Assembly (NCBI RefSeq): GCF_000761545.1
Contig: NZ_JPMY01000037.1
Location: 124,001-188,000 of the forward strand
Length of the DNA: 64,000 bases
Direction: 5' to 3'
Source of the DNA: Pseudomonas sp. ML96
Lineage (GTDB): Bacteria > Pseudomonadota > Gammaproteobacteria > Pseudomonadales > Pseudomonadaceae
Positions 45,828-53,598 of this stretch are shown here, in pieces. A model generated the notes under the pieces. The model was given only the letters and a program-made list of their open reading frames with translations. It did not search any database and had not been told where the DNA came from. A program made the position numbers and the translations under genes. How positions within the stretch are numbered: the stretch's first letter is position 1; the number at the start of each line of letters is the position of its first letter.

Positions 45828-46979
45828 ATGACCGCCCGAGCCTTGCGCAACTGGTACCTGGTGCACAAGTGGACCAGCCTGATCTCCACCGTCTTCCTGC
45901 TGATGCTGTGCCTGACCGGGCTGCCGCTGATCTTCCACGAGGAGATCGAGCACTACTTCGATCCGCACCCCGAGCTGGGCGAGCTTAAGGCCGACTCGGC
46001 GCGCATCGACTACGACAAGCTGATCGCCGAGGCGCTGGCAGTGCGCCCGGGCGAAGTGGTGCGCTTCGTCGGCTACGACCCGGAAGAGCCGCTGGGCTTC
46101 ATCTTCACCGCGCCGAGCATCCAGCCGCCGCCGCTCGATGCCTTTATCCAGACCTTCGATACCCGTACCGGCGAGCTGTTCCCTGCGGAGCCGCCGGAAG
46201 ACGGCTTCATGAACCTGATGCTGCGCCTGCACACCGACATGTTCCTCGGCCTGCCCGGCTATCTGTTCCTCGGTTTCATGGGCTTGCTGCTGGTGGCCTC
46301 GCTGGTCTCCGGCGTGGTGGTGTACACGCCGTTCATGCGCAAGCTGGACTTCGCCACCGTGCGCACCGCGCGCAGCAGCCGCCTGAAGTGGCTGGACCTG
46401 CATAACGTGCTGGGCATCGTCACCCTGGCCTGGGTGCTGGTGGTCGGCGCCACCGGGGTGATCAACACCCTGGCGCTGCCCATCCTCGGCCTGTGGCAGA
46501 ACGGCCAGCTGGCGGAGATGACCGCGCCCTACAAGGACCTGCCACCGCTGACCGAACTGGGCTCGCTGCACAAGGCGCTGGAAACCGCGCAGGCGGCAGC
46601 GCCGGACATGAAGCCGAGCTTCGTCGCCTACCCTGGCACCGACTTCAGTAGCCAGCACCACTATGCGGTATTCATGCGTGGCAACACGCCGCTCACCGCG
46701 CGCCTGCTCAAGCCGGCACTGGTCGATGCCACGACCGGCGAGCTGACCGACATGCGCGAGATGCCGATGTACGTGAAGACGCTGCTGATCTCGCAGCCGC
46801 TGCACTTCGGTGACTACGGCGGCCTGCCGTTGAAGATCATCTGGGCCGTGCTCGACATCATCAGCATCGTCATCCTCGCCAGCGGCCTGTACCTGTGGCT
46901 CGGCCGCCGCAAGGCACCGATCGAGAAGCGCCTGGCCGAGCTGAATGCCGGCGGTCTGCTGGTGGAGGGCAAGGCATGA
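45828..46979 (+). CDS. PepSY-domain membrane protein (copy 1)
   Basis: A 383-residue protein with four membrane segments (about 17-37, 135-160, 190-215 and 340-365) and PepSY-like periplasmic regions between them. The first helix runs into LIFHEEIEHYF, with conserved histidines (also LVHKW and LHNVLG) likely to bind haem. Relatives such as FoxB/PiuB reduce ferric siderophores in the periplasm or cytoplasmic membrane. The stop overlaps the start of a small membrane protein gene. A second copy of this module lies at 53425-54722. Confidence 0.85.
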   Translation: MTARALRNWYLVHKWTSLISTVFLLMLCLTGLPLIFHEEIEHYFDPHPELGELKADSARIDYDKLIAEALAVRPGEVVRFVGYDPEEPLGFIFTAPSIQPPPLDAFIQTFDTRTGELFPAEPPEDGFMNLMLRLHTDMFLGLPGYLFLGFMGLLLVASLVSGVVVYTPFMRKLDFATVRTARSSRLKWLDLHNVLGIVTLAWVLVVGATGVINTLALPILGLWQNGQLAEMTAPYKDLPPLTELGSLHKALETAQAAAPDMKPSFVAYPGTDFSSQHHYAVFMRGNTPLTARLLKPALVDATTGELTDMREMPMYVKTLLISQPLHFGDYGGLPLKIIWAVLDIISIVILASGLYLWLGRRKAPIEKRLAELNAGGLLVEGKA

Positions 46980-47167
46980 GACGCGGACTCTGGATGATCT
47001 TCCGCTGGCCCCTGGTGCTGGCGGTGCTGAGCCTGTTCGGCCTGCTCTCGGCGCTGGTCGGCGACGAGGTCTATGACCTGCTGTCCTGGCTCACCTTGGG
47101 CGTACCGCTGGTGCTGCTCGGCGTGGTTTGGCTGCGGATGCGTAACAGCCCGCGCAAACCGTCGTAA
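46976..47167 (+). CDS. Small membrane protein paired with PepSY protein (copy 1)
   Basis: A 63-residue protein with two membrane helices (about 8-26 and 38-55) separated by a GDEVYD turn. Its ATG overlaps the PepSY stop (ATGA). A homologous 57-residue protein follows the other PepSY gene in this window at 53425. The shared pattern (FGLLSALVGDEVYDLLSWLTLGVPLVL against FAALLGDGPWDALAWLGLGLP) shows they are paralogues. Function unknown, presumably a subunit of the PepSY module. Confidence 0.8.
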   Translation: MRRGLWMIFRWPLVLAVLSLFGLLSALVGDEVYDLLSWLTLGVPLVLLGVVWLRMRNSPRKPS

Positions 47168-47176
47168 GCGCCTGGC

Positions 47177-47572
47177 TCAGGTCTTCGGGCGCCAGGCGCA
47201 GTAGCCTGGGCGCGGGCCGATGCGCGGGTGGTTGCGGCAGGTGTCCGGGCGCTTGTCGTAGACGGTGCACAGGCGGGTCTTGCGATCCAGGTACATGCAG
47301 TCGTCGTTGCTCATGCGGGTCAGGGTGAAGATGCCCGACTTCTGGTTGAAGCGCTCGATCAGGCCTTCCTTCTGCAGCCGCTTGGCGATGTTCTTCGGCG
47401 GCTCGCCGCGCTCGAACTCGTCGACCACGCCGAGGCGGATCAGGTCGACGATGCGTACTTCCACCGGCATTGTGCAACAGGTCGACATGCAGCTGGTGCA
47501 CATGTCCTTGTTGTACTTGGTCCAGGTTTCGACGCGGTCGATTTCCGCGGCGGCGATCAGTTGCGGTCTCAT
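47177..47572 (-). CDS. YkgJ-family cysteine cluster protein
   Basis: A 131-residue cytoplasmic protein with the clustered cysteines of the YkgJ/UPF0153 family: MCTSCMSTCC near residue 25-34, and DDCMYLDRKTRLCTVYDKRPDTC and a final GYC. These should bind zinc or an iron-sulfur cluster. Function unknown. It converges with the small membrane protein gene, 9 bp between stops. The rsmY gene and its control region lie upstream. Confidence 0.85.
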   Translation of the reverse strand: MRPQLIAAAEIDRVETWTKYNKDMCTSCMSTCCTMPVEVRIVDLIRLGVVDEFERGEPPKNIAKRLQKEGLIERFNQKSGIFTLTRMSNDDCMYLDRKTRLCTVYDKRPDTCRNHPRIGPRPGYCAWRPKT

Positions 47573-47653
47573 GTTCGGGCTCGGTGGTGCGTTGCAGGCG
47601 CGCGATGATAACGGGCGTTCTGGCTTTGTGAAGCCTTTCCCGCTCGGTGGTTT

Positions 47654-47671
47654 TGTAATCCATGGCTTACA
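47654..47671. promoter_or_regulatory. GacA box (upstream activating sequence) of rsmY
   Basis: TGTAATCCATGGCTTACA matches the GacA consensus TGTAAG-N6-CTTACA with a single mismatch. Its centre lies about 64 bp above the inferred rsmY start. Confidence 0.85.
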
Positions 47672-47726
47672 AAGCGTGCCGGCGAACGCTGCTGTCGGTC
47701 TGCGCGAGGTGAGATTAATCTTGCTT

Positions 47727-47849
47727 TCAAGGACTTAGCGCAGGAAGCGCAACGAATTACAGGGACATGAGGGAGTGTTCGCCAGGACGGCGCACCGATC
47801 ACGGATGTCAGGAACCAGTCTGCAGAACCCTGCGCAAGCGGGGTTTTTT
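47727..47849 (+). ncRNA. rsmY: Regulatory small RNA RsmY
   Basis: About 123 nt, close to the size of P. aeruginosa RsmY. Seven GGA motifs are spread along it (at 47731, 47743, 47763, 47772, 47785, 47803 and 47811). At least two are presented in hairpin loops: GCGC-AGGAA-GCGC (47738-47750) and GCC-AGGAC-GGC (47781-47791). Such motifs sequester RsmA/CsrA-type translational repressors. The 5' part (AGGAC...GCGCAGGAAGCGC) resembles the start of known RsmY. A GacA box lies upstream, TAATCT (47717-47722) can serve as the -10 box, and a terminator closes the gene. The LysR neighbour is as in P. aeruginosa. The 5' end is inferred. Confidence 0.9.
47826..47849 (+). terminator. Rho-independent terminator of rsmY
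   Basis: An 8-bp stem (47826-47833 with 47838-47845) with a GCAA tetraloop and a six-U tail. The LysR gene on the other strand ends 11 bases beyond. Confidence 0.9.
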
Positions 47850-47859
47850 CTTTTCTGCC

Positions 47860-48753
47860 TCAGCCATTTCCTTTCACCACCTGGTCCAGCAGCTTGCCCA
47901 GCAGGTCCAGCGTCGGCTGCTGGCGCTGCGCATCGCGGAACACCAGGCCGACCTTGAGCGGCACGCGCGGCTCGCTGATCGGCTTCCACAGCAATCCTTG
48001 ATTCGCATGTAGCTGGCGCGCGCGGCCCGGCAGCACGGTGGCCAGGCCGGCCGAGTGTGGCAGGCTGTCGAGGATGCCGCTCATGTGGTTGAGCTCGGCC
48101 TGCACATGCGGGCGGCGGCCGAGCAGGGCCAGCTGCTCCTGCCAGATCTGCCGCACGCGAAACTCCTCGCCGAGCAGCAGCATGGGCTGCTCCGCCGCCT
48201 GGGCCAGCGACACCTTCCTGAATTCGCGCAGCGCGTGTTCCGGCGGCACCACCAGTTGCAGCTCGTCCTCGTACAGCTCCAGGCTGTGCAGGCCGGGCTG
48301 GCGCGGCGGCAGGAAGCCGATGCCGATATCCAGGCTGCCGCTGAGCAGGCGCCGCTCGATCTCCAGGCCGGACAGCTCGTAGATCTGCACCACCAGCTGT
48401 GGCTGGGCGGCGCGCAGCTTCTCCAGCAGGTGGGGCACCAGGCTGGCGTTGACCGTCTGCAGCACGCCGATGGCCAGGCTGCGCGGCGCCCGGCCGCGGA
48501 AGCCACGCAGGGCATCGCGCGCGCGTTCCAGACCGTCGAGCAGCGGCAGTGCGTGGCTGTACAGGGTGTGCGCGGCGAGGGTCGGCAGCAGGCGCTTGCC
48601 GCTGCGTTGGAACAGCGCCACTTCCAGGTTCTGCTCCAGCTGGCGAATCTGCTGCGACAGCGCCGGCTGCGACAGGCTCAGGCGCTCGGCGGCGCGGCCG
48701 ACATGGCCTTCCTCGTAGAGGGCGACGAAGTAGCGCAGCTGGCGAAAGTCCAC
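47860..48753 (-). CDS. LysR-family transcriptional regulator downstream of rsmY
   Basis: A 297-residue LysR regulator: winged helix at 1-60 (RQLRYFVALYEEGHVGRAAERL, LSQPALSQQIRQLE) and an effector domain from about 90 (APRSLAIGVLQTVNASLVPHLLEKL). The effector domain resembles the CynR group. It is divergent from the MOSC-domain operon and may control it. Its 3' end faces the rsmY terminator. The inducer is unknown. Confidence 0.87.
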   Translation of the reverse strand: MDFRQLRYFVALYEEGHVGRAAERLSLSQPALSQQIRQLEQNLEVALFQRSGKRLLPTLAAHTLYSHALPLLDGLERARDALRGFRGRAPRSLAIGVLQTVNASLVPHLLEKLRAAQPQLVVQIYELSGLEIERRLLSGSLDIGIGFLPPRQPGLHSLELYEDELQLVVPPEHALREFRKVSLAQAAEQPMLLLGEEFRVRQIWQEQLALLGRRPHVQAELNHMSGILDSLPHSAGLATVLPGRARQLHANQGLLWKPISEPRVPLKVGLVFRDAQRQQPTLDLLGKLLDQVVKGNG

Positions 48754-48876
48754 GGGATGTTTCTCGCTTATCGATAATTTCAGCTTATCAATGAAGCTGG
48801 GAAATCGAAATGTCGCCTCGCCTGATGGCTCCCTATCATGGCCGCATCGACAGCCGCGACAAGGGTGGCGGAGAAA

Positions 48877-49575
48877 ATGGTCAGGGCAGAGGTAGCAGGA
48901 TTATTCATAGGAAAAGCCATGGATGAAGGCCGCGGTTATGTCAGCGCGCTGGGCAAGCTGCCGGTGAGAGCCGAGGTCTGGCTCGGCCCATTGGGGCTGG
49001 AAGGCGACGAGCAGGGTGACAGTCGCCACCACGGCGGCCCCGAGCGCGCCCTGCATCTCTATCCATCCGAACACTACGCGCAGTGGCGCCAGCGCTACCC
49101 GCAGCGCGACTGGCAGCAGCCGGCCTTCGGCGAGAACCTGTCCAGCCGTGGCCTGCTGGAAAGCCAGGTGTGTATCGGCGACATCTTCCGCTGGGGCGAC
49201 GCCCTGCTGCAGGTCAGCCAGCCGCGCTCGCCCTGCTATCGCCTGGCCGAGCGCTGGGAATTGCCGGGGCTGGCGCTGGAGATGCAGAACAACGGCCTGT
49301 GCGGCTGGTTCTTCCGCGTGCTGCGCCCTGGCTGGGTCAGTGCCGCGCAGCCGCTGGAACTGGTGCAGCGCAGCCACCCCGGCCTGAGTGTGGCCCAGGC
49401 CATCCGCAGCTACTTCCAGTTCCCGCTGGAACGTGGCGGTCTGCAGCAACTGCTGGCCTGCGAATCCCTGTCCGAGCGCTGGCGCCATAGCGCCGCGCGA
49501 CGCCTGTCCAGCGGCCAGCTGGAAGACTGGCGCAACCGCCTGGAGGGCCCGGCTCGGCCGGCGCTGAGTGCATGA
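48877..49575 (+). CDS. MOSC-domain protein (YiiM-like)
   Basis: A protein of about 232 residues with a MOSC domain (about 25-165) expected to handle molybdenum cofactor sulfur or 6-hydroxylaminopurine-type detoxification as in YiiM. Motifs are GDEQGDSRHHGGPERALHLY and the conserved Cys in SQPRSPCYRLAER. A C-terminal helical YiiM-type region (about 175-225) follows. The ATG at 48877 has GGAG nearby; an in-frame ATG at 48838 is the alternative. It overlaps the next gene by 4 bases. Confidence 0.82.
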   Translation: MVRAEVAGLFIGKAMDEGRGYVSALGKLPVRAEVWLGPLGLEGDEQGDSRHHGGPERALHLYPSEHYAQWRQRYPQRDWQQPAFGENLSSRGLLESQVCIGDIFRWGDALLQVSQPRSPCYRLAERWELPGLALEMQNNGLCGWFFRVLRPGWVSAAQPLELVQRSHPGLSVAQAIRSYFQFPLERGGLQQLLACESLSERWRHSAARRLSSGQLEDWRNRLEGPARPALSA

Positions 49576-49808
49576 ACGAATACCTGATCCAACTGCATCG
49601 CGACGACTGCCTGTGGGCCGAACTGACGGTCGCCGGCGCGCGTCTGAGCGAGGTGCGTGGCGAGCTGCACAGCCGTTTCCCCGCCGCCGAAGGCTTCAGC
49701 CTGCGCGTGCAGCAGCGCAAGGAGCAGCGGCGCATCGTCGAGTGTGGCCCCGACGGCATCCGCCTGCTCGGCGTGCAGTACCAGTATCTGGAGCATGAAG
49801 ATGCGTGA
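49572..49808 (+). CDS. Conserved small hypothetical protein
   Basis: A 78-residue soluble protein of unknown function (MNEYLIQLHRDDCLWAELTV), predicted as a mix of beta strands and a central helix with no signal peptide. It is sandwiched by translational coupling: it overlaps the MOSC gene by 4 bases and lies 33 bp before the amidotransferase gene. It may be a partner of either product. Confidence 0.65.
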   Translation: MNEYLIQLHRDDCLWAELTVAGARLSEVRGELHSRFPAAEGFSLRVQQRKEQRRIVECGPDGIRLLGVQYQYLEHEDA

Positions 49809-49841
49809 CGACTATCGAGAGCCGGCGCAGGAGGTGGCGTG

Positions 49842-50549
49842 ATGCGTGTTTCCATACTGCAGCACGTGGCGTTCGAGGGGCCGGCGCAGATCGGCCAGTG
49901 GCTCGACCAGCGTCGCCTGCTGGCGCGGGTGCATCACCTGTATGCCGGCGATGCGCTGCCGGCGCTGGATGATTTCGACCTGCTGGTGGTCATGGGCGGG
50001 CCGATGAGCGTGCATGACGAGGTCGAGTATCCCTGGCTGGTAGCCGAGAAGCAGTTGCTGCGCGCGGCGCTGCAGAGCGGCAAGCGCGTGCTGGGCATCT
50101 GCCTGGGCGGCCAGTTGCTGGCCGAAGTGCTGGGTGGCGAGGTCCGCGTGGCCGATACGGCAGAAATCGGCTGGCACCTGATCGAGCAGCACGCCGAAGC
50201 CAGCCAGTCGCCGCTCGGGCGCATGTTGCCGCAGCGGCTGATGGCCATGCACTGGCATGGTGAGACCTTCAGCCTGCCGGCCGGCGCCATCCCGCTTTAT
50301 CACTCGGCCGCCTGCGTGCAGCAGGGCTTCGTCTGGCAGGAGCGTGCGGTGGCGCTGCAGTGCCACCTGGAGAGCAGTCCGGCGAGCATCGAGCAACTGC
50401 TCGCGGCTTGCCCGCAGGACCTGCAGCGACCGGGCGCGGTGCAGGACGCCGCGACCATCCAGGCCGGCGCCGCGCACTGCGCCTCGCTCAGGGCCAGCCT
50501 GTTCCGCCTGCTCGACTACCTCAGCGGCCCGCACGCCAGCCTGACCTGA
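49842..50549 (+). CDS. Class I glutamine amidotransferase-like protein
   Basis: A 235-residue protein with the class I amidotransferase fold. The nucleophile elbow is VLGICLGGQLLAE (Cys about 88), the oxyanion strand is LLVVMGGPMSV, and the His/Glu pair lies in LQCHLESSP. It probably hydrolyses gamma-glutamyl amides, as GuaA-like stand-alone members do. AGGAGG is 7 bases before the ATG at 49842, which is preferred to GTG 49839. Last gene of the MOSC operon. Confidence 0.82.
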   Translation: MRVSILQHVAFEGPAQIGQWLDQRRLLARVHHLYAGDALPALDDFDLLVVMGGPMSVHDEVEYPWLVAEKQLLRAALQSGKRVLGICLGGQLLAEVLGGEVRVADTAEIGWHLIEQHAEASQSPLGRMLPQRLMAMHWHGETFSLPAGAIPLYHSAACVQQGFVWQERAVALQCHLESSPASIEQLLAACPQDLQRPGAVQDAATIQAGAAHCASLRASLFRLLDYLSGPHASLT

Positions 50550-50556
50550 GCGCCGC

Positions 50557-51537
50557 TCATGCGGCGCTGTCGTGCAGGATGCTGGTGCGACGGAACTCGT
50601 CCTGCGGGAACACCCGGCCCTGTAGCAGGCACTCGAACAGGTGGTCGAAGACCACGCCCGGCACGCCCTTGGCCCGCCCGCTGCGGAAGTACGAGTGGCC
50701 CTTGGGGAAGTCGTACAGGGTGTTGATGTCGTCGCAGTCCACCGCGTAGACGTTCTGCGGGGTCAGTTCCAGGTTCTCCGGGCCGCTGTGGCCCAGGCGG
50801 CGCGAGGCGATGCGGTTCTTCAGGTTGGCCGCCTTGCTGCTGCGCAGGGCCAGGTCGTCCGAGGCGTAGTACACCACCACGTTGCGCGAGGCGTGGGAGA
50901 TCAGCTCGCCGCGCTGGCCGCGGTGGATCGATTCGTTCTCGATGTCGGCGGCGACCAGGAAGGTGTTGCGGAACAGCATCGGCACGCCGCTGGCCAGGTC
51001 GTAGCGGTCCCATTCGCACAGCGTCTCGCGCAGCACGCGGTTGCCCATGGAGTGGGCCAGCACGTTGATGCGCTTGAGGCAGCTGGCCTGGCCGGCCTCC
51101 TCGCGCTCCTTGCGCCAGGCGAGGAAGAAGCACAGGGCGCGGGCCAGCGACACGGCGCTGGTGTCGGCGGATTTCTGGTCGTCCCAGTAGTCCTGGACGA
51201 TGCCGCGGTCGTTGTCGCACGGCCAGATCACCGGCACTACCAGCACCTCGCCGGGTGAGCGCAGCTCGCACAGGGCCTGGAATTCCTCGACCGCGTCGAA
51301 CACGTCGTCCGGCAGGTTGGAGTAACCGTGGATGTACAGCAGCAGCTGACGCTGCGGCGCTGCCTGCAACTGGGCGAAGAAGGCCTGGCTGCCGACCTCG
51401 ACCAGTTTCTTCTTGCTCTTGCGCTCGCAGAAGAACACCGAGTTGCTTGGCGCGTTGTTGTCCAGGTCGAAGGCGAAAGGGCGGTCGATCTCGGTCTTGA
51501 TCGAGCCTTTGGGGAAACGGTTGGTGAGAAAAAGCAT
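50557..51537 (-). CDS. Alpha/beta hydrolase (DUF900 family)
   Basis: A 326-residue cytoplasmic alpha/beta hydrolase. The oxyanion strand is LLLYIHGYSN (about 67-76) and the nucleophile elbow is VLAHSMGNRVL (Ser about 163). The C-terminal His lies in KGHSYFRSG or VFDHLFE. DUF900 hydrolases include exported esterases, but no signal peptide is visible here. Substrate unknown. It converges with the amidotransferase gene, 7 bp between stops. Confidence 0.8.
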   Translation of the reverse strand: MLFLTNRFPKGSIKTEIDRPFAFDLDNNAPSNSVFFCERKSKKKLVEVGSQAFFAQLQAAPQRQLLLYIHGYSNLPDDVFDAVEEFQALCELRSPGEVLVVPVIWPCDNDRGIVQDYWDDQKSADTSAVSLARALCFFLAWRKEREEAGQASCLKRINVLAHSMGNRVLRETLCEWDRYDLASGVPMLFRNTFLVAADIENESIHRGQRGELISHASRNVVVYYASDDLALRSSKAANLKNRIASRRLGHSGPENLELTPQNVYAVDCDDINTLYDFPKGHSYFRSGRAKGVPGVVFDHLFECLLQGRVFPQDEFRRTSILHDSAA

Positions 51538-51668
51538 GGCGGGCTCCCTGCGGTTGAGTGCGACGGTTCGCGGCAGAACGGCGAGGGAGAGGGACTGCGG
51601 GCACCTGGGCTCCGGTCTCTGCCTGAGCTTGATGCTAGGTGGCGGCTGCGCTTTCGCCAGGGCGGCGG

Positions 51669-53093
51669 TCAGTCCTCCGGCAGGTTCTCTGGCGGCTGCA
51701 CGCGGCGCCCCTCGGCGCCAGTGAGCTGGAGGAAGATCGCCGCGGCGAGCATGGTCAGCACGCCGACGCAGAGGAAGGTGGCCTGGAAGGCGCCGAGCAC
51801 GCTGTCGACCTCCTGGCCGATGTCCGCGGTGAAACCACCGAGCAATGCCGCGGCGCTGGCCACGCCGAGGCTCAGCGACAGCTGGGCGACTACCGATAGC
51901 AGGCTGTTGCCGCTGCTGGCGGAGCGGTCGTCGAGGTCGATCAGGGTCACGGTGTTCATCGCGGTGAACTGCAGCGAGTTGATGCCGCCGAGCACGGCCA
52001 GCTGGACCAGCAGCAACCAGTACGGATGCTGCGGGTCGACCAGGGCCAGGCTGGCCAGGCCGACGCCCAGCGCCAGGGTGTTGCCGGTGAGGATGCTGCG
52101 GTAGCCGAAGCGCTCGATCAGCGGCCGCGCCAGCGACTTGGCCAGCATCGCCGCCAGGGCCAGGGGGATCATGCTCATACCGGCCACGGCAGGTGAGTGG
52201 CCGAGGGCGACCTGCAGCAGCAAGGGCACGAGGAACGGCAGGGCGCCGCTGCCCAGGCGGGCGAACAGGTTGCCGAGGATGCCGATGGCGAAGGTGCGGG
52301 TGTGGAACAGGCGTGGCGGGAACAGCGCGTGTTCGACCTGGCCGGCGCGCAGCCAGTAGGCGGCGAGGCAGGCCATGCCGGCGAACAGCAGCATCAGCAC
52401 GCGCAGGTGCGGTAGATGCAGCTCGCCGAGGCCCTCCAGAGCAATGGTGATCAGCACCATGGCGGCGCCGAACAGCAGGAAGCCCGGGGTATCGAAGCGG
52501 CTACGCTCGGGGCCGCGCAGGTCCGGCATCACACGCAGGGCGGCGATGCAGCCGAGTAGGCCGACCGGCAGGTTGATCAGGAAGATCCAGTGCCAGGTGG
52601 CGTACTGCACCAGCCAGCCGCCGAGGGTGGGGCCGATCAGCGGGCCGAGCAGGCCGGGGATGGTGACGAAACCCATGATCCGTACCAGCTCGCTGCGCGG
52701 GTAGGCGCGCAGTACCACCAGGCGTCCGACCGGCAGCATCAGTGCGCCGCCGAGGCCTTGGACGATGCGCGCCAGGGCCAGTTGGGTGAGGCTGGTGGAC
52801 AGCGCGCAGAGCAGTGAGCCGAGGCTGAACAGCAGGATGGCGCCGAAGAAGATACGGCGGGTACCGAAGCGGTCGGCGATCCAGCCGGAGGCGGGAATCA
52901 GCAGCGCCACGGTGAGCATGTAGGCGATCACCACCGACTGCATGCGCAGCGGGTCCTCGGCCAGGTCATGGGCCATCGCCGGCAGCGCGGTGTTGAGGAT
53001 GGTGCCGTCGAGGGTCTGCATGAAGAAGGCGATCGCCACGATCCACGGCAGCAGACGGGCGGTGCCGGGGGCGAGGGGAAGCTGGCTGGGCAT
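51669..53093 (-). CDS. MFS drug exporter, DHA2 family (MdtD-like)
   Basis: A 474-residue inner-membrane transporter with about 14 helices, the DHA2 topology. Helix 1 begins WIVAIAFFMQTLDGTILNTALP, and motif A is GWIADRFGTRRIFF. Motif C-like GPTLGGWLVQYATWHWIFLINLP identifies an antiporter. It is closest in length and sequence pattern to E. coli MdtD. The ATG at 53093 is the family start. No linked RND genes are present. The palindromic repeat element lies upstream. Confidence 0.85.
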   Translation of the reverse strand: MPSQLPLAPGTARLLPWIVAIAFFMQTLDGTILNTALPAMAHDLAEDPLRMQSVVIAYMLTVALLIPASGWIADRFGTRRIFFGAILLFSLGSLLCALSTSLTQLALARIVQGLGGALMLPVGRLVVLRAYPRSELVRIMGFVTIPGLLGPLIGPTLGGWLVQYATWHWIFLINLPVGLLGCIAALRVMPDLRGPERSRFDTPGFLLFGAAMVLITIALEGLGELHLPHLRVLMLLFAGMACLAAYWLRAGQVEHALFPPRLFHTRTFAIGILGNLFARLGSGALPFLVPLLLQVALGHSPAVAGMSMIPLALAAMLAKSLARPLIERFGYRSILTGNTLALGVGLASLALVDPQHPYWLLLVQLAVLGGINSLQFTAMNTVTLIDLDDRSASSGNSLLSVVAQLSLSLGVASAAALLGGFTADIGQEVDSVLGAFQATFLCVGVLTMLAAAIFLQLTGAEGRRVQPPENLPED

Positions 53094-53134
53094 GGCGATC
53101 CTTGGAGCGGTTCTGCAATAGGACTCCAGGTCCT

Positions 53135-53385
53135 GTTGACGTTTCGGCGCACGCCGCGTTGCTGGGCAAAATCGCGCCAGGCTAGGCGCGGGACGCAGGG
53201 AATGGTGATCCCTTGCCAAGTTCCGCAACACCGCATGGCGCGATTTTGCACGCAACCCGAAGGGACGGGCCAGTTTTTGCGCGGAACGTCGTTACTCGGC
53301 GGCTCGTTTGGACGATCAAACTTCGCACCTCGCGCCTAGCTCCGCGCAAAAACTGGCACCGTCGCGGTTGTGCCGAAACGTCAAC
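53135..53385. repeat. 251-bp compound palindromic element with inverted terminal repeats
   Basis: The ends are inverted copies of CCTGTTGACGTTTCGGC (left from 53132, right to 53388), and homology between the ends continues imperfectly for about 60 bp, including GCTAGGCGCG at 53181 and its complement at 53331. Inside are two further perfect inverted repeats: GCAAAATCGCGCCA (53166-53179 with 53236-53249), and a 17-bp arm (53269-53285 with 53341-53357). The layout is two stem-loops in head-to-head order, as in BIME/REPIN or MITE elements. It has no coding sequence and fills the 332-bp gap between two genes. Confidence 0.85.
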
Positions 53386-53424
53386 AGGCGCTGGGCCGCT
53401 ACGCCGGGCATTACCAGCCTGGCT

Positions 53425-53598
53425 TCAGCGCCTGCGTGGCAGCAGTGGCCAGACGCCGAGTACGGCGGGCAGGCCCAGGCCGAGCCAGGCCAGGGCGTCC
53501 CACGGACCGTCGCCGAGTAGTGCAGCGAACAGGCCGACGGCGCTGAGCATGCCGATCAGCGTGGGGATGGCGAAGGTCGAGTCGCGCCAGCGCTTCAT
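53425..53598 (-). CDS. Small membrane protein paired with PepSY protein (copy 2), 57 aa
   Basis: A 57-residue protein starting MKRWRDSTFAIPTLIG, with two membrane helices (about 9-28 and 34-52) separated by GDGPWDAL, and ending LLPRRR. Its ATG overlaps the PepSY stop (ATGA), exactly as for the 63-residue paralogue at 46976. Its short length makes it easy to miss. Function unknown, presumably part of the iron-uptake module. Confidence 0.78.
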   Translation of the reverse strand: MKRWRDSTFAIPTLIGMLSAVGLFAALLGDGPWDALAWLGLGLPAVLGVWPLLPRRR

